Notes: a model not told the origin generated them from the sequence alone. A DNA stretch of 42,724 bases from Candidatus Aminicenantota bacterium (GCA_030669305.1 DAOVDU010000009.1:1-42724); one strand, 5' to 3'. Numbered from the stretch's first letter, positions 1 to 8,140 are shown. Numbers and translations: made by a program.

Positions 1-1
1 C

Positions 2-199
2 ATTTTGTTTTCAGTGGCAAATGTGTCCCGTCTTCTTTGGGTAAACCCTGAGATTGCATTAAGACGGGCTAATGAAAAATTCCTCAGGAGGTTTGAATAC
101 GTAGAGAAGAAATTAAAGAAAGAGGGAAAAGAATTGGGTCAAGCAACTCTGGAAGAAATGGATGAGATATGGGAAGAATCAAAAGAGAAGATAAAGTGA
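2..199 (+). CDS. mazG: MazG-like nucleoside triphosphate pyrophosphohydrolase, C-terminal fragment
   Basis: Only the last 65 or so residues are in the window; the reading frame is open to the left edge, so the gene is cut by the window and not broken. The visible part has the MazG C-terminal signature: a helix like FSVANVSRLLWVNPEIALRR, then ANEKFLRRFEYVEKKL, then the ATLEEMDEIWEESK tail. In MazG this region belongs to the second all-alpha NTP-PPase domain, which hydrolyses (d)NTPs to monophosphates and pyrophosphate in the cytoplasm. The gene converges on prfB, and the 175-bp gap between them holds a hairpin-forming repeat. Assignment rests on recalled family similarity. Confidence 0.8.
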   Translation: MLFSVANVSRLLWVNPEIALRRANEKFLRRFEYVEKKLKKEGKELGQATLEEMDEIWEESKEKIK

Positions 200-201
200 C
201 T

Positions 202-344
202 CAGTTAATCAGTTAGTCGGTTAATCAGTTAGTCAGTTAATCAGTTAGTCGGTTAATCAGTTAGTCAGTTTGTCTGTTAAATATTTTAATTAAAATAACA
301 GATTAACCGATTAACAGACAAACAGATTAACAGAAATTAGTTTC
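202..344. repeat. Family A tandem-unit hairpin, copy 1 (CAGTTAAT/CAGTTAGT units)
   Basis: The left arm (202-272) is about nine head-to-tail 8-bp units such as CAGTTAAT, CAGTTAGT and CGGTTAAT. A 30-bp AT-rich palindromic core (273-302) contains ATTTTAATTAAAAT. The right arm (297-333) is made of the reverse-complement units (ATTAACAG, ATTAACCG). The element ends with AACAGAAATTAG and then a TTTGAG-type run (341-362). It fills the space between the convergent mazG and prfB genes and could fold into a long stem in either transcript. Confidence 0.85.
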
Positions 345-373
345 GAGTTTTGAGCTTTGAGTTGTTTTACTCC

Positions 374-1505
374 TCACTCCTTACTTTTAATCCGAAGGAG
401 AAGAAGGGCTTTGATAAATTCATCTATGTCGCCATCTATGACTCTTTCAACATCTCCAGATTCTACATTTGTTCTTAAATCCTTTATCATTCGGTAGGGA
501 TGAAGCACGTAAGAACGGATTTGATTTCCCCAGGCTATATCTGGTTTTGCATCCTCTAATTTTTCAAGCTTTTCACGTTTCTTTTTCTTTTCGAGATCAT
601 AGAGTCGGGCTTTAAGGACTTTCATTGAGGTTGCTTTATTTTTGTGTTGGGACCTTTCATTCTGGCATTGGACGACTATACCTGTGGGTATATGGGTGAT
701 TCTAACGGCAGAGTCTGTTACATTAATATGTTGACCACCACGTCCTGAAGAACGGAAGGTGTCAATCCTTAAATCATCAGGGTTTATCTCAACTTCTATG
801 TCTTCATCAACCTCAGGATATACAAAGACAGCAGCAAAAGAAGTGTGCCGCCTTTTGCTTGCATCAAACGGAGATATTCTTACTAGACGATGGACGCCTG
901 ATTCTTGGCTTAAATTGCCGTAGGCATAATCTCCTTCGAATCGGACAGTAACACTCTTGAGACCAGCTTCTTCTCCCGGTTGAGAGTCAATAGTTTCCGC
1001 TTTGAATTTTTTTCTTTCAGCATATCTCAGGTACATACGAAGGAGCATTTGTGCCCAATCCTGGGATTCAGTTCCTCCGGCGCCAGGGTGGATGGTTAGT
1101 ATTGCGTTTCTAAAGTCATCCTCCTCATAGAAAAGGGTTTGAAGTTCTGCCTCTGTCAAATCTTTTTCAAAAGTGGCCAGACTCTGCTTTAATTCTTCTT
1201 CGACATCTTCCTCTTCTTCAGCCAGTTCTGTTAAAACCTCTAGTTCTTCTTTATTTTCGTTTATCCTTGAGAAAAGATGGACATCTCTTTTCAATTTTTT
1301 TTTGGTCTGCTGTAAGGACTGGGATTTTTTCTGGTTCTTCCAGATGTTAGGGGTAGATAGTTCTTTGTTTATGGCCTCGATCTCAGCCTTCTTTTGACTG
1401 AGGTCAAAGAAAGCCTCGCAGTTCATCGAATTTAGAGAGGCATTTTTTTATTTTAGCTTGAAGCTCAGAAAAGCTTTCCTTTGGAGGGGCGTTTTTTTCT
1501 TTCAT
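374..1505 (-). CDS. prfB: Peptide chain release factor 2, expressed through a programmed +1 frameshift
   Basis: RF2 recognises UGA and UAA stops and triggers peptide release on the ribosome. The main frame has the SPF anticodon-like tripeptide (residues 211-213 of the full product) and the GGQ catalytic loop (256-258). The uninterrupted frame begins only at an internal ATG (1426), which lacks the usual N-terminus. Upstream, in the other frame, an ATG at 1505 preceded by GAGAAAGAG opens 33 codons ending FDELRGFL. These run into CTT TGA C (1409-1403); a +1 shift then continues with DLSQKKAEIEAI. This matches the RF2 N-terminus and gives 376 aa, close to the usual 365. The start lies inside the end of lnt (41-bp overlap), suggesting translational coupling. 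Confidence 0.93.
1403..1417 (-). promoter_or_regulatory. prfB autoregulatory +1 frameshift site
   Basis: Read on the minus strand, the sequence is GAGG, a short spacer, CTT, TGA, C. CTT (1409-1407) is the slippery codon, TGA (1406-1404) the in-frame stop and the following C gives the poor stop context. An SD-like GAGG sits four bases upstream of CTT. This is the layout of the bacterial RF2 site, where scarce RF2 slows termination and favours the shift, so the protein controls its own synthesis. Confidence 0.9.
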
Positions 1506-3021
1506 TTTTTCTCTTTCTCAAGGAAAGGATAAGGAATATACTTCCAAAAGTCAAGCTTCCGATTGAGAGATAATCACCATATTTTGCGTAGGGGGTTAGT
1601 GTCCGTGAAGGAGTAATGTTTTGTGAAAGACATGTCTTTGTCATCAATTCAGATTTTGCAAGAATATGACCATATGGATCAATTATACCACTTATTCCGG
1701 TCGTAGCTGCTCTTAGGAGATATCGTCTGTTTTCTACAGCTCTTAGAACAGATATAGAAAAATGCTGGTATGGAGCGGAACTTTTTCCATACCAACCATC
1801 ATTGGTAATGGTAACTAAAAAATTTGCTCCTTTTTTTACAAATTTTCGCACCAAATTAGGGAAGATAATTTCGTAGCATATGGGAGATCCAAATTTTTCC
1901 CCTTTGAATTGATGGAGAATGAATTTGTTTCCAGGTGTTATATCTCCGATGGCATGGGTCATTTTTTGGATAAAGAAAAAGATTTTTTTGTAGGGAGTGT
2001 ACTCGCCAAAAGGAACGAGATGCATTTTATAGTAATAATTTGTAGATAGGTCTGGGCTGAGACACAAGGCTGTATTATAGTAGTCAACTCCCTCTTCGGC
2101 TCTTGTGGTTTCGTTTGTTCCAAGTAGAAGAGTACAGCCTGTTTTCTGCACAAATTGAAAGAGCCTTTCCTTGAATTCTTGATAGATGCCGTATGAGCAA
2201 CTAAAACAAAGAGGGACAGAGAATTCGGGCCAGATGATCAAGTGAGAGCCTTCAGCATAGGCCTGATGGCTTAGCTCAAGGTGTTGGCCAAAGAGATCCT
2301 GTATCTCTTGGGCAGATATCCTGTCCCAATATATATCAGAAGAAACATTTCCCTGAATGACTGATGCTGGGAAGGAGTTTTCGGTGGGAGTAATTTTTTT
2401 TATGCTTATAAATCCGCCCAAATGAATAATGAGGACAAAGGCTACAGCCGCAAAAAATGGTGCTCTTTTCCTGCAATTCATAGAGAAAAGAAACAGACTT
2501 TGAAAAAGGACAAGTACAAAGGAAAGTCCATATACTCCGGTTACAGATGCCATCTGAATAAAGTAAAGGTTTTTATACTGGCTGTAACCAAGCAAACCCC
2601 AGGGGAATCCCGTGAGGAGATAGGTCAGAATGTATTCAAAAGAAATCCAGAGGAATGGAATGAGGAAAAAAATGAATTTTGGGAATGATTGATAGATTTT
2701 GGAAGAAAAAAAAGAAAAAAATGCCCAAAAAAGAGCTAAAAAGAGAACAAATATCAAGTAAATTAATATACTAATTCCAATAGAAAGATTGCCGTAATGA
2801 GCGGGAACAGAAGGGATCCAGTAAATAAGGACAGCATAATATGAGGCCCCGGCCATCAGGCCAAGAAAGAATGCTTGTCTTGGGCTTTTTTTTAAAATTA
2901 TAAATAAAAGGGGAATGAGAGAGATCCAGGCAAAGAAAGAAAGATTGAACTTTGGAAAAGAAAGAGCTGTGAGAATACCGCTTGATATGGCTAGGAATAT
3001 ATCAGTTAATCTTATTTTCAA
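1465..3021 (-). CDS. lnt: Apolipoprotein N-acyltransferase
   Basis: Lnt adds the third acyl chain to the N-terminal cysteine of lipoproteins in the inner membrane. The protein (518 aa, normal length) has about six N-terminal membrane segments (residues 8-200), then a nitrilase domain. The catalytic triad is visible: E266 (IIWPEFSVP), K332 (YYYKMHLVPFGEY) and C382 (GSPICYEIIFP), matching E267/K335/C387 of E. coli. A last hydrophobic segment (about 485-502) precedes a basic tail. The start is TTG, with GAAGG about nine bases upstream. Its 3' end overlaps the frameshifted start of prfB. Lnt fits the several lipoproteins in this window. Confidence 0.95.
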   Translation of the reverse strand: MKIRLTDIFLAISSGILTALSFPKFNLSFFAWISLIPLLFIILKKSPRQAFFLGLMAGASYYAVLIYWIPSVPAHYGNLSIGISILIYLIFVLFLALFWAFFSFFSSKIYQSFPKFIFFLIPFLWISFEYILTYLLTGFPWGLLGYSQYKNLYFIQMASVTGVYGLSFVLVLFQSLFLFSMNCRKRAPFFAAVAFVLIIHLGGFISIKKITPTENSFPASVIQGNVSSDIYWDRISAQEIQDLFGQHLELSHQAYAEGSHLIIWPEFSVPLCFSCSYGIYQEFKERLFQFVQKTGCTLLLGTNETTRAEEGVDYYNTALCLSPDLSTNYYYKMHLVPFGEYTPYKKIFFFIQKMTHAIGDITPGNKFILHQFKGEKFGSPICYEIIFPNLVRKFVKKGANFLVTITNDGWYGKSSAPYQHFSISVLRAVENRRYLLRAATTGISGIIDPYGHILAKSELMTKTCLSQNITPSRTLTPYAKYGDYLSIGSLTFGSIFLILSLRKRKNERKKRPSKGKLF

Positions 3022-3087
3022 GATAAAAAACCTTCAGTTTTATCCGCTTATGCCCTTATTTAATAATATCTATACGGGGGTATAAAA

Positions 3088-3124
3088 TGGACTCAACAGA
3101 CATAGCAGACTAACGGATGAACGG
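3088..3124. repeat. Short ACAGAC/AACGGA unit run between SPOR gene and lnt
   Basis: The segment reads as loosely repeated units (CAACAGAC, AGCAGACT, AACGGATG, AACGGGGG). The reverse complement of this style (GTCCGTTAAGTCTGTT) occurs near 6256-6273 and 8149-8165, and similar text at 6350-6370, always outside genes. It appears to be a degenerate relative of the other intergenic unit families. Confidence 0.4.
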
Positions 3125-3129
3125 GGGCT

Positions 3130-3690
3130 TTAATCTTTTATTATGAAGTAGTCGCTCTTTTTCTTTCCTTCTGACTTTATCAGTTCTGCTTTTATTTTAA
3201 CGGCTTGGTCCCTGGTATTGAATCCTCCGATCCTTACTCTATAGATAGCTTTTTTGTCTGAAGGGAGAGGGTTAAGCACAATCGCATCATAGCCTTTTAT
3301 TTTGTAAGATTCAGCAATGGAAAAGGCAGCATTTTTATCTCTAAAAGCTCCTACCTGGATATAATAAAGATTTTGTTTTGCTACTACTGGAGTTTGTTCT
3401 TGAGTCTCTTCTTTGATTTTTTGGTGAGATGCCAATTCTTTACTGATGGAATCTTTCAATTCTTTGGATGTAGATTCCTTTTGTTCTTGGACAGGGAGAG
3501 GTTTTTCCTCCTTGACCTGCTCTATCATTTTATCTGCTGATATTTGTGATTCCTTGACAAGCTGAGCCTGTTTTTTGCCGACGGATACACCAAGAATGAA
3601 AATAACAATACCGAGGATCAGTATTCCCAGGAAAATAAGAACGAGCTGAGAACTTGAGAGCTGAAGTTCTCTGTAATCTTTATTGCTCAT
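3130..3690 (-). CDS. SPOR-domain membrane protein
   Basis: A single transmembrane helix (about residues 14-36) is followed by a charged, Glu/Lys/Gln-rich linker (about 40-105) and a C-terminal SPOR domain (about 108-186: YYIQVGAFRDKNAAFSIAES, then YRVRIGGFNTRDQAVKIKAE). SPOR domains bind denuded glycan strands of peptidoglycan and usually place proteins at the division septum. The linker and SPOR domain would be periplasmic. It follows the slipin gene by 14 bp in the nfeD-slipin-SPOR-lnt-prfB run. The exact role is not known. Confidence 0.9.
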   Translation of the reverse strand: MSNKDYRELQLSSSQLVLIFLGILILGIVIFILGVSVGKKQAQLVKESQISADKMIEQVKEEKPLPVQEQKESTSKELKDSISKELASHQKIKEETQEQTPVVAKQNLYYIQVGAFRDKNAAFSIAESYKIKGYDAIVLNPLPSDKKAIYRVRIGGFNTRDQAVKIKAELIKSEGKKKSDYFIIKD

Positions 3691-3704
3691 TTTTGTCTTT
3701 TCTA

Positions 3705-4463
3705 TTATTTTTCCTTTTTATACACGAACGCCTTCAACATATCAATGGGGAGCGGGAAAATGATGGTTGAATTTTTTTCAGTTGCAATTTCTGTGAGCGT
3801 GCCCAAAAACCTGAGTTGCAATGCCTGCGGGTTGGTTGAAATGATATCAGCAGCTTCAGTCAGTTTGCCTGCGGCCTGAAATTCTCCTTCTGCATGAATA
3901 ACCTTGGCTCTTCTTTCTCTTTCAGCCTCAGCCTGCTTGGCGATGGCTCTGACCATGTTTTCTGGAAGATCGACATGTTTCATTTCGACGAGTTGAACCT
4001 TAATTCCCCATGGGTCTGAGTGTTTATCTATGATATCTTGAAGTTGAGCGTTGAGTTTTTCTCTTCCAGAGAGAAGCTCATCGAGTTCTACTTCTCCTAA
4101 TACGCTTCGAAGCGTTGTTTGAGCAAGCTGGGATGTGGCGAAAAGATAATCTTGTACCTCAAGCACAGCTTTTTGTGGAGCCATGACGCGAAAATAGACA
4201 ACTGCGTTGACCTTGACTGAAACGTTGTCTTTAGTGATGACATCCTGAGCAGGGATATCCATGACTACGATTCGAAGACTTACTCTGACCATTCTGTCGA
4301 TTGGTGGGAAAACGAAAATGAGCCCTGGCCCTTTAGGTTTTGAAAGAACACGACCAAGACGAAAGATTACTCCTCTTTCGTATTCTTTTAAGATCTTGAT
4401 CGCATTTAATAGGTAGAGAACAATAAAGGCTATGACTATAATTGGAAAAGTAAACAGATTCAT
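3705..4463 (-). CDS. Slipin (stomatin/SPFH family membrane protein)
   Basis: A hydrophobic N-terminal anchor (residues 3-24) is followed by a full SPFH/band-7 domain ([47 protein letters not shown]) and a coiled-coil rich in Glu/Arg/Ala ([19 protein letters not shown], about 178-205). Length (252 aa) is typical of bacterial slipins. A strong SD, AAGGAGGTAAAT, precedes the ATG. Slipins oligomerise at the membrane and are commonly encoded beside NfeD, as here: nfeD lies 79 bp upstream in the same direction. Partner proteolysis of stomatin by an NfeD homologue is known from Pyrococcus horikoshii. Confidence 0.93.
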   Translation of the reverse strand: MNLFTFPIIVIAFIVLYLLNAIKILKEYERGVIFRLGRVLSKPKGPGLIFVFPPIDRMVRVSLRIVVMDIPAQDVITKDNVSVKVNAVVYFRVMAPQKAVLEVQDYLFATSQLAQTTLRSVLGEVELDELLSGREKLNAQLQDIIDKHSDPWGIKVQLVEMKHVDLPENMVRAIAKQAEAERERRAKVIHAEGEFQAAGKLTEAADIISTNPQALQLRFLGTLTEIATEKNSTIIFPLPIDMLKAFVYKKEK

Positions 4464-4542
4464 ATTTACCTCCTTAAATAAGAGTTAGGTTCCAAATTTA
4501 ACCACGTAGTTTCCTTTGTGGTTTTTTCTCTTCATATAATTT

Positions 4543-5820
4543 TTAAACTTTGGTTACTTTAATTTTTAAGTTTTTCAAAACTTCGATGACTTTTACTTTT
4601 GTGCCCTTAGGAATTTCCTCAAGTGCTTCGGCATTCCATATCTCACCGTGGACAAAAACCTTTCCTTCCAGATTCAAGTTGGTTTGGGCTACACCTATTT
4701 CTCCTGTAAGACCTTCTTCTCCAGTACAGGCCTTTTTTATGTGGGCCTTAACTACAATGATAATCAGGAATATGAAGATTAGAGAAAGGCCTATGGCCAC
4801 AGGGATTATGAAATTCAGGCTGGGTCGCAATTCTGGAATAGGAGCGTCTATTAGCATAATTGAGCCAATTACCATAGCTGTGATTCCTCCTATAGATAAA
4901 ATTCCATAGCTCTGAACCTTTATTTCCAGTATGAATAAGCCGATGGCTAGTAAGATTAGAATCAAGCCCACGTAGTTAATAGGCAAGATTTGAAAAGAAA
5001 ATATTGCTAAAAGGAGACAAATCCCACCTAATACCCCGGGCAAAATAGCACCAGGGTTAGAAAATTCAAAATAAAGTCCGAGTAAACCCAACATGAGAAG
5101 AATATAAGCCAGGTTAGGATTGGAAATGGTAATCAAAAATTTCTGTCTGGCTGACATGGGGATATCAACAACCTTTTCGCCTTCAAGCTCCAATAATAAT
5201 TTTTCTCCATCGAATCTTTTGATATATTTCCCATTGAAATAATTAATAATTTCATCTTCACTTTTTGCCACTAGATCGATCAAATTCCCTTCAAGGGCTT
5301 CTTTTTCTGTATAAGATAAACTTTTTCTCACAGCGTCCTCAGCCATTTTGATGTTTCTGCCTCTTTTTTCAGCTATGGTTCTAATATAAGAAGCTGCGTC
5401 ATGAGTGACCTTTTCTTCCATGGTCTTATCCATAGATTGTCCTGTGATAGATACGCCAACAGGATGGGCTGCCCCTGTATTTGTTCCGGGTGCCATGACA
5501 AAGATGTCACAGGCTATAGCGATAAAAAATCCTGCTGAAGCAGAGCGTGCTCCGCTGGGGCTGACAAATGCTACGATCGGTGTTTTTGAGCTAAGGATTC
5601 TTTCAATGATTTCTCTCATAGAAGTATCCAGTCCCCCGGGAGTATTTAGGGCTATGATGAGTAATCGGGCATTTTCTCTTTCTGCCCTGTCGATAGCATT
5701 TCGGATGTATTCTGAAGTAATAGGATGGATAGGATCATCAATTGTGATTTTTAAGATTGATGCATGGCCCATGAATGGAAGCAGAGCAATGAGGAAGAAA
5801 GCGAGAAAAATTTTTTTCAC
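4543..5820 (-). CDS. NfeD long form: membrane-bound ClpP-class serine protease
   Basis: A signal peptide (residues 1-20) leads into a ClpP/SppA-like protease domain. The candidate Ser/Lys dyad is S95 (GARSASAGFF) and K137 (MEEKVTHDAAS), corresponding to S97/K138 of P. horikoshii 1510-N. Four or five membrane helices follow (about 235-360), then a C-terminal NfeD OB-fold (LTGEIGVAQTNLNLEGKVFV, EIPKGTKVKVIEVL). The start is GTG with no SD; a consensus promoter ends only nine bases upstream, so the message may be leaderless. It is the first gene of the leftward operon and likely works with the slipin in membrane protein quality control. Confidence 0.93.
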   Translation of the reverse strand: MKKIFLAFFLIALLPFMGHASILKITIDDPIHPITSEYIRNAIDRAERENARLLIIALNTPGGLDTSMREIIERILSSKTPIVAFVSPSGARSASAGFFIAIACDIFVMAPGTNTGAAHPVGVSITGQSMDKTMEEKVTHDAASYIRTIAEKRGRNIKMAEDAVRKSLSYTEKEALEGNLIDLVAKSEDEIINYFNGKYIKRFDGEKLLLELEGEKVVDIPMSARQKFLITISNPNLAYILLMLGLLGLYFEFSNPGAILPGVLGGICLLLAIFSFQILPINYVGLILILLAIGLFILEIKVQSYGILSIGGITAMVIGSIMLIDAPIPELRPSLNFIIPVAIGLSLIFIFLIIIVVKAHIKKACTGEEGLTGEIGVAQTNLNLEGKVFVHGEIWNAEALEEIPKGTKVKVIEVLKNLKIKVTKV

Positions 5821-5829
5821 TGTGATATC

Positions 5830-5858
5830 ATTATAGAAAGTAGCTTATAGTAAGTCAA
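5830..5858 (-). promoter_or_regulatory. Sigma-70-type promoter for the nfeD operon
   Basis: On the minus strand TTGACT (5858-5853), a 17-bp spacer and a perfect TATAAT (5835-5830) precede the GTG of nfeD at 5820. The expected transcription start falls about three bases before the GTG, leaving no room for a ribosome binding site. Confidence 0.75.
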
Positions 5859-5867
5859 TAATTTATC

Positions 5868-5900
5868 TTGACTTTTTATTTTCAATAAATTAATTATAAT
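5868..5900 (+). promoter_or_regulatory. Possible promoter for the HU/IHF gene
   Basis: TTGACT (5868-5873) and TATAAT (5895-5900) face right toward the HU gene, but the spacer is 21 bp, longer than the usual 16-18. Either the -35 is not used or an alternative sigma factor acts. It is back to back with the nfeD promoter. Confidence 0.35.
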
Positions 5901-5928
5901 CTATCAATAAGGTCAAAAGGAGACTTTA

Positions 5929-6195
5929 ATGATCAAGAATGATATCGTCCTAGAGATCGAGAAGAAATCAGAATTCAACAGGGCGAAATCATTGTCAATC
6001 GTGGAGACTATACTTGCATCTTTAAAGGAATCTCTTGTAAAAAATGAGAAGATAGAAATCAGAGGGTTTGCTAGTTTTAAGGTAGTTTCAAAAAAAACAG
6101 GGTATGGAAGAGACATCAGGCGAAAAAAACAGATCAAGATTAAAAAAGGAAAAAGGATAAAATTTAAACCCGGCCAGGATTTGAAAAATATCTAG
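5929..6195 (+). CDS. HU/IHF-family DNA-binding protein
   Basis: At 88 aa it is the standard size for this family. The N-terminal helix pair (residues 1-40) is followed by the beta-arm signature region (KIEIRGFASFKVVSKK, about 46-61) and the basic DNA-contacting part (GYGRDIRRKKQIKIKKGKRI). The usual GRNP of the arm tip reads GRDI, so the intercalating proline is absent. The C-terminus (IKFKPGQDLKNI) is conserved. The ATG has a good SD (AAAAGGAGAC). HU/IHF proteins bend DNA and organise the nucleoid; HU and IHF cannot be told apart here. Confidence 0.9.
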   Translation: MIKNDIVLEIEKKSEFNRAKSLSIVETILASLKESLVKNEKIEIRGFASFKVVSKKTGYGRDIRRKKQIKIKKGKRIKFKPGQDLKNI

Positions 6196-6255
6196 CTTTC
6201 AAAAATGCTTCTTTTTTCATTTTTTAGAAAGATCTCTGTTTAGACCTCTTAATCC

Positions 6256-6370
6256 GTTGTGTCCGTTAAGTCAGTAATTTGCCTTAAGATGATCAAGGCT
6301 AATGCAATTCTTTGTAACATTGCAGCTCGTCCGAACATAATAGTCTGAAAGGACAAAACAGACTAGACTC
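6256..6370. repeat. Degenerate GTCCGTTAAGTC units before the DHS-like gene
   Basis: The 185-bp gap after the HU gene contains GTGTCCGTTAAGTCAG near 6260 and, about 80 bp on, GTCTGAAAGGACAAAACAGACTAGACTC. These resemble reverse-complement partners of one another and of runs at 3088 and 8149. I see no gene and no clear promoter. Confidence 0.35.
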
Positions 6371-6379
6371 GATATAATT

Positions 6380-7324
6380 ATGAGTAAATATAAAATAAAG
6401 CCAGCTTCTCCTAAAGGATTAAAGACCTATTCTCTACAGTCAAGAAGGAGTAAGGTAGATGTTAAAAATTTCGCCCATGTCTTTAATCCGGACAAAACTT
6501 TTACTCAATTTATTGATAGCCTTCCTAATATCTTAGCAGGAAAGGATTTTAAAGAATTTATTTCTTTAATGAAAGAGGCAAGAGATAGGAATAAAGCCAT
6601 TATTTTTGCCTTAGGGGCCCATGTCATCAAAGTGGGATTGAGTCCGATTATTATCGACATGATGAAGAGAGGCTGGATAACCGCTTTAGCTTTGAATGGG
6701 GCTGGAATTATTCACGATTTTGAAATTGCTTTTGCTGGTCAAACCTCTGAAGAAGTTGAGTTTCAGATAAAAAATGGACATTTTGGCATGGCCAAAGAGA
6801 CAGGCGATATGCTGAATGATGCTATAAGTTCGGGAGCAGAAGGAGAGCTTGGTTTAGGTGAAGCTGTAAGTAAAATGATAGCTGATTCGGATTTCCCTTA
6901 TAAAAAATTCAGCCTTTTATCCGCTGCCTATAATTTAAATGTTCCTGTTACAGTTCATGTAGCAATTGGTACGGATATTATTCATTTTCATCCAAAAATT
7001 AAGGGCGAAGCTTTGGGAAAGGCATCTCTAAGAGATTTTTTCCTGTTCTGCTCCTTATTGGAGAAGCTTGGAGGGGGAGGAGTTTTTGTGAATGTTGGCT
7101 CAGCAGTAATTTTACCTGAGGTCTTTCTTAAAGCCTTATCTTTTGCTAGGAATAAACAAGGGCATGTAGAGGCTTTTTCAACAGCTGTTTTTGACTTTAT
7201 TCATCATTATCGACCTTATCAGAATGTGGTCAAAAGACCATTAGGAGAGAAAGGAAAAGGATTTTATTTTATAGGTCATCATGAGATCATGATTCCCCTT
7301 CTTGCTGCTTCCCTGAAATCATAA
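6380..7324 (+). CDS. Deoxyhypusine synthase-like protein of unknown substrate
   Basis: The 314-aa protein resembles the deoxyhypusine synthase fold family: a glycine-rich NAD-site-like part (GAHVIKVGLSPIIIDMMKRG, NGAGIIHDFEIAFAGQTSEE), then VTVHVAIGTDIIHFHP, and LGGGGVFVNVGSAVILPEVF. True DHS uses a lysine in an EAVSWGK-type motif near the C-terminus; no such motif is visible, and the end instead reads FYFIGHHEIMIPLL. Bacteria lack eIF5A, so hypusine formation is unlikely. The homospermidine-synthase or NAD-dependent transferase chemistry of relatives is possible but unproven. The ATG has no obvious SD. The gene converges on coaE. Confidence 0.6.
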   Translation: MSKYKIKPASPKGLKTYSLQSRRSKVDVKNFAHVFNPDKTFTQFIDSLPNILAGKDFKEFISLMKEARDRNKAIIFALGAHVIKVGLSPIIIDMMKRGWITALALNGAGIIHDFEIAFAGQTSEEVEFQIKNGHFGMAKETGDMLNDAISSGAEGELGLGEAVSKMIADSDFPYKKFSLLSAAYNLNVPVTVHVAIGTDIIHFHPKIKGEALGKASLRDFFLFCSLLEKLGGGGVFVNVGSAVILPEVFLKALSFARNKQGHVEAFSTAVFDFIHHYRPYQNVVKRPLGEKGKGFYFIGHHEIMIPLLAASLKS

Positions 7325-7344
7325 ACAGCTCAAACTTGAATTAT

Positions 7345-7527
7345 GTTAATCAGTTAATCAGTTAATCAGTTAGACAGTTAATCAGTTAGACAGTTAATCA
7401 GTTAGACAGTTAATCAGTTAGACAGTTAGTCAGTTAGACTGTTAATCTGTTATTTTAATTAAAATATTTAACAGACAAACTGACTAACTGATTAACTGAC
7501 TAACTGACTAACAGAAATTAGTTTTAA
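7345..7527. repeat. Family A tandem-unit hairpin, copy 2, with inverted core
   Basis: The left arm (7345-7445) is about twelve 8-bp units (CAGTTAAT, CAGTTAGA, CAGTTAGT). The 30-bp core (7446-7475) is the exact reverse complement of the core at 273-302. The right arm (about 7470-7513) is tandem ACTAACTG and ATTAACTG. The trailing AACAGAAATTAGTTTT matches the ends of copies 1 and 3 in the same orientation. It lies between the convergent DHS-like gene and coaE. Confidence 0.85.
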
Positions 7528-8137
7528 GTTTAATTTCGTAGTCCATCATCAGATTTCTAAAAACTCTTTCTGTATGCTCTATAGTGCTTTTGAGTGTGCT
7601 AGAGGTATCGATAATGTAATTGGCAAACTTCAGCTTTTCTTCTGGTGGCATTTGACTTTTTATTTTTTTTATGGCCTCATTTTTGCTGATTTGATCCCGT
7701 TCCATTAATCTTTCTATCTGAACGTCCTTTTTACAGTAAACTACAACAATTTTGTCAAAAAAATCAGCATATCCTGATTCCAAAGTTAAAGCAGCTTCAG
7801 AAACGAATATTTTGAACTCTCCTTCTTTTTTGAGCTTATTGATGATTTCTTTTTTCTTTTCAAAAACAAGTGGGTGAAGGAGTTTATTGAGGAAGAGCCG
7901 TTCTTTCTCATCTGAAAAAACAATGGCTCCTAACTTAAAGCGATTTATTGTATTGTCTTGGCTAAGGATTTTTGAGCCGAAGTGGTCCACAATTTTTTTC
8001 CATGCCGGTTTTTCTGGAGCCATAAGTTGGTGGGCTATTTTGTCCGCCTGATGAATGAAGCAGCCAAGCTCTTTTAAAACTTTTGTGACGACTGACTTAC
8101 CAACAGCTATTCCTCCTGTAAGAGCGACTATCAACAT
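7508..8137 (-). CDS. coaE: Dephospho-CoA kinase
   Basis: CoaE phosphorylates the ribose 3'-OH of dephospho-CoA, the last step of CoA synthesis. The P-loop is ALTGGIAVGKS near the N-terminus; QADKIAHQLM, RFKLGAIVFSDEKERLFLNKLLHPLVF and the lid-like IERLMERDQISKNEAIKKIKSQMP segment are all typical. The longest open frame starts at a TTG (8167), but those ten extra codons are made of intergenic repeat text, so the ATG at 8137 (MLIVALTGG) is preferred, giving 209 aa. The gene overlaps the end of the family A repeat, whose last bases encode or abut its C-terminus. Confidence 0.92.
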   Translation of the reverse strand: MLIVALTGGIAVGKSVVTKVLKELGCFIHQADKIAHQLMAPEKPAWKKIVDHFGSKILSQDNTINRFKLGAIVFSDEKERLFLNKLLHPLVFEKKKEIINKLKKEGEFKIFVSEAALTLESGYADFFDKIVVVYCKKDVQIERLMERDQISKNEAIKKIKSQMPPEEKLKFANYIIDTSSTLKSTIEHTERVFRNLMMDYEIKLKTNFC

Positions 8138-8140
8138 TAT

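Noticed and set aside
202-344. CRISPR array
   Set aside because: Units are about 8 bp with no spacers and are followed by their own reverse complement; no cas gene is present.
4550-5836. Plus-strand ORFs of 119 and 143 codons opposite nfeD
   Set aside because: They mirror the strongly supported nfeD frame on the other strand and have no family features or SD.
6373-6378. TATAAT as -10 of the DHS-like gene
   Set aside because: It ends one base before the ATG, so transcription would start inside the coding region; no -35 fits.
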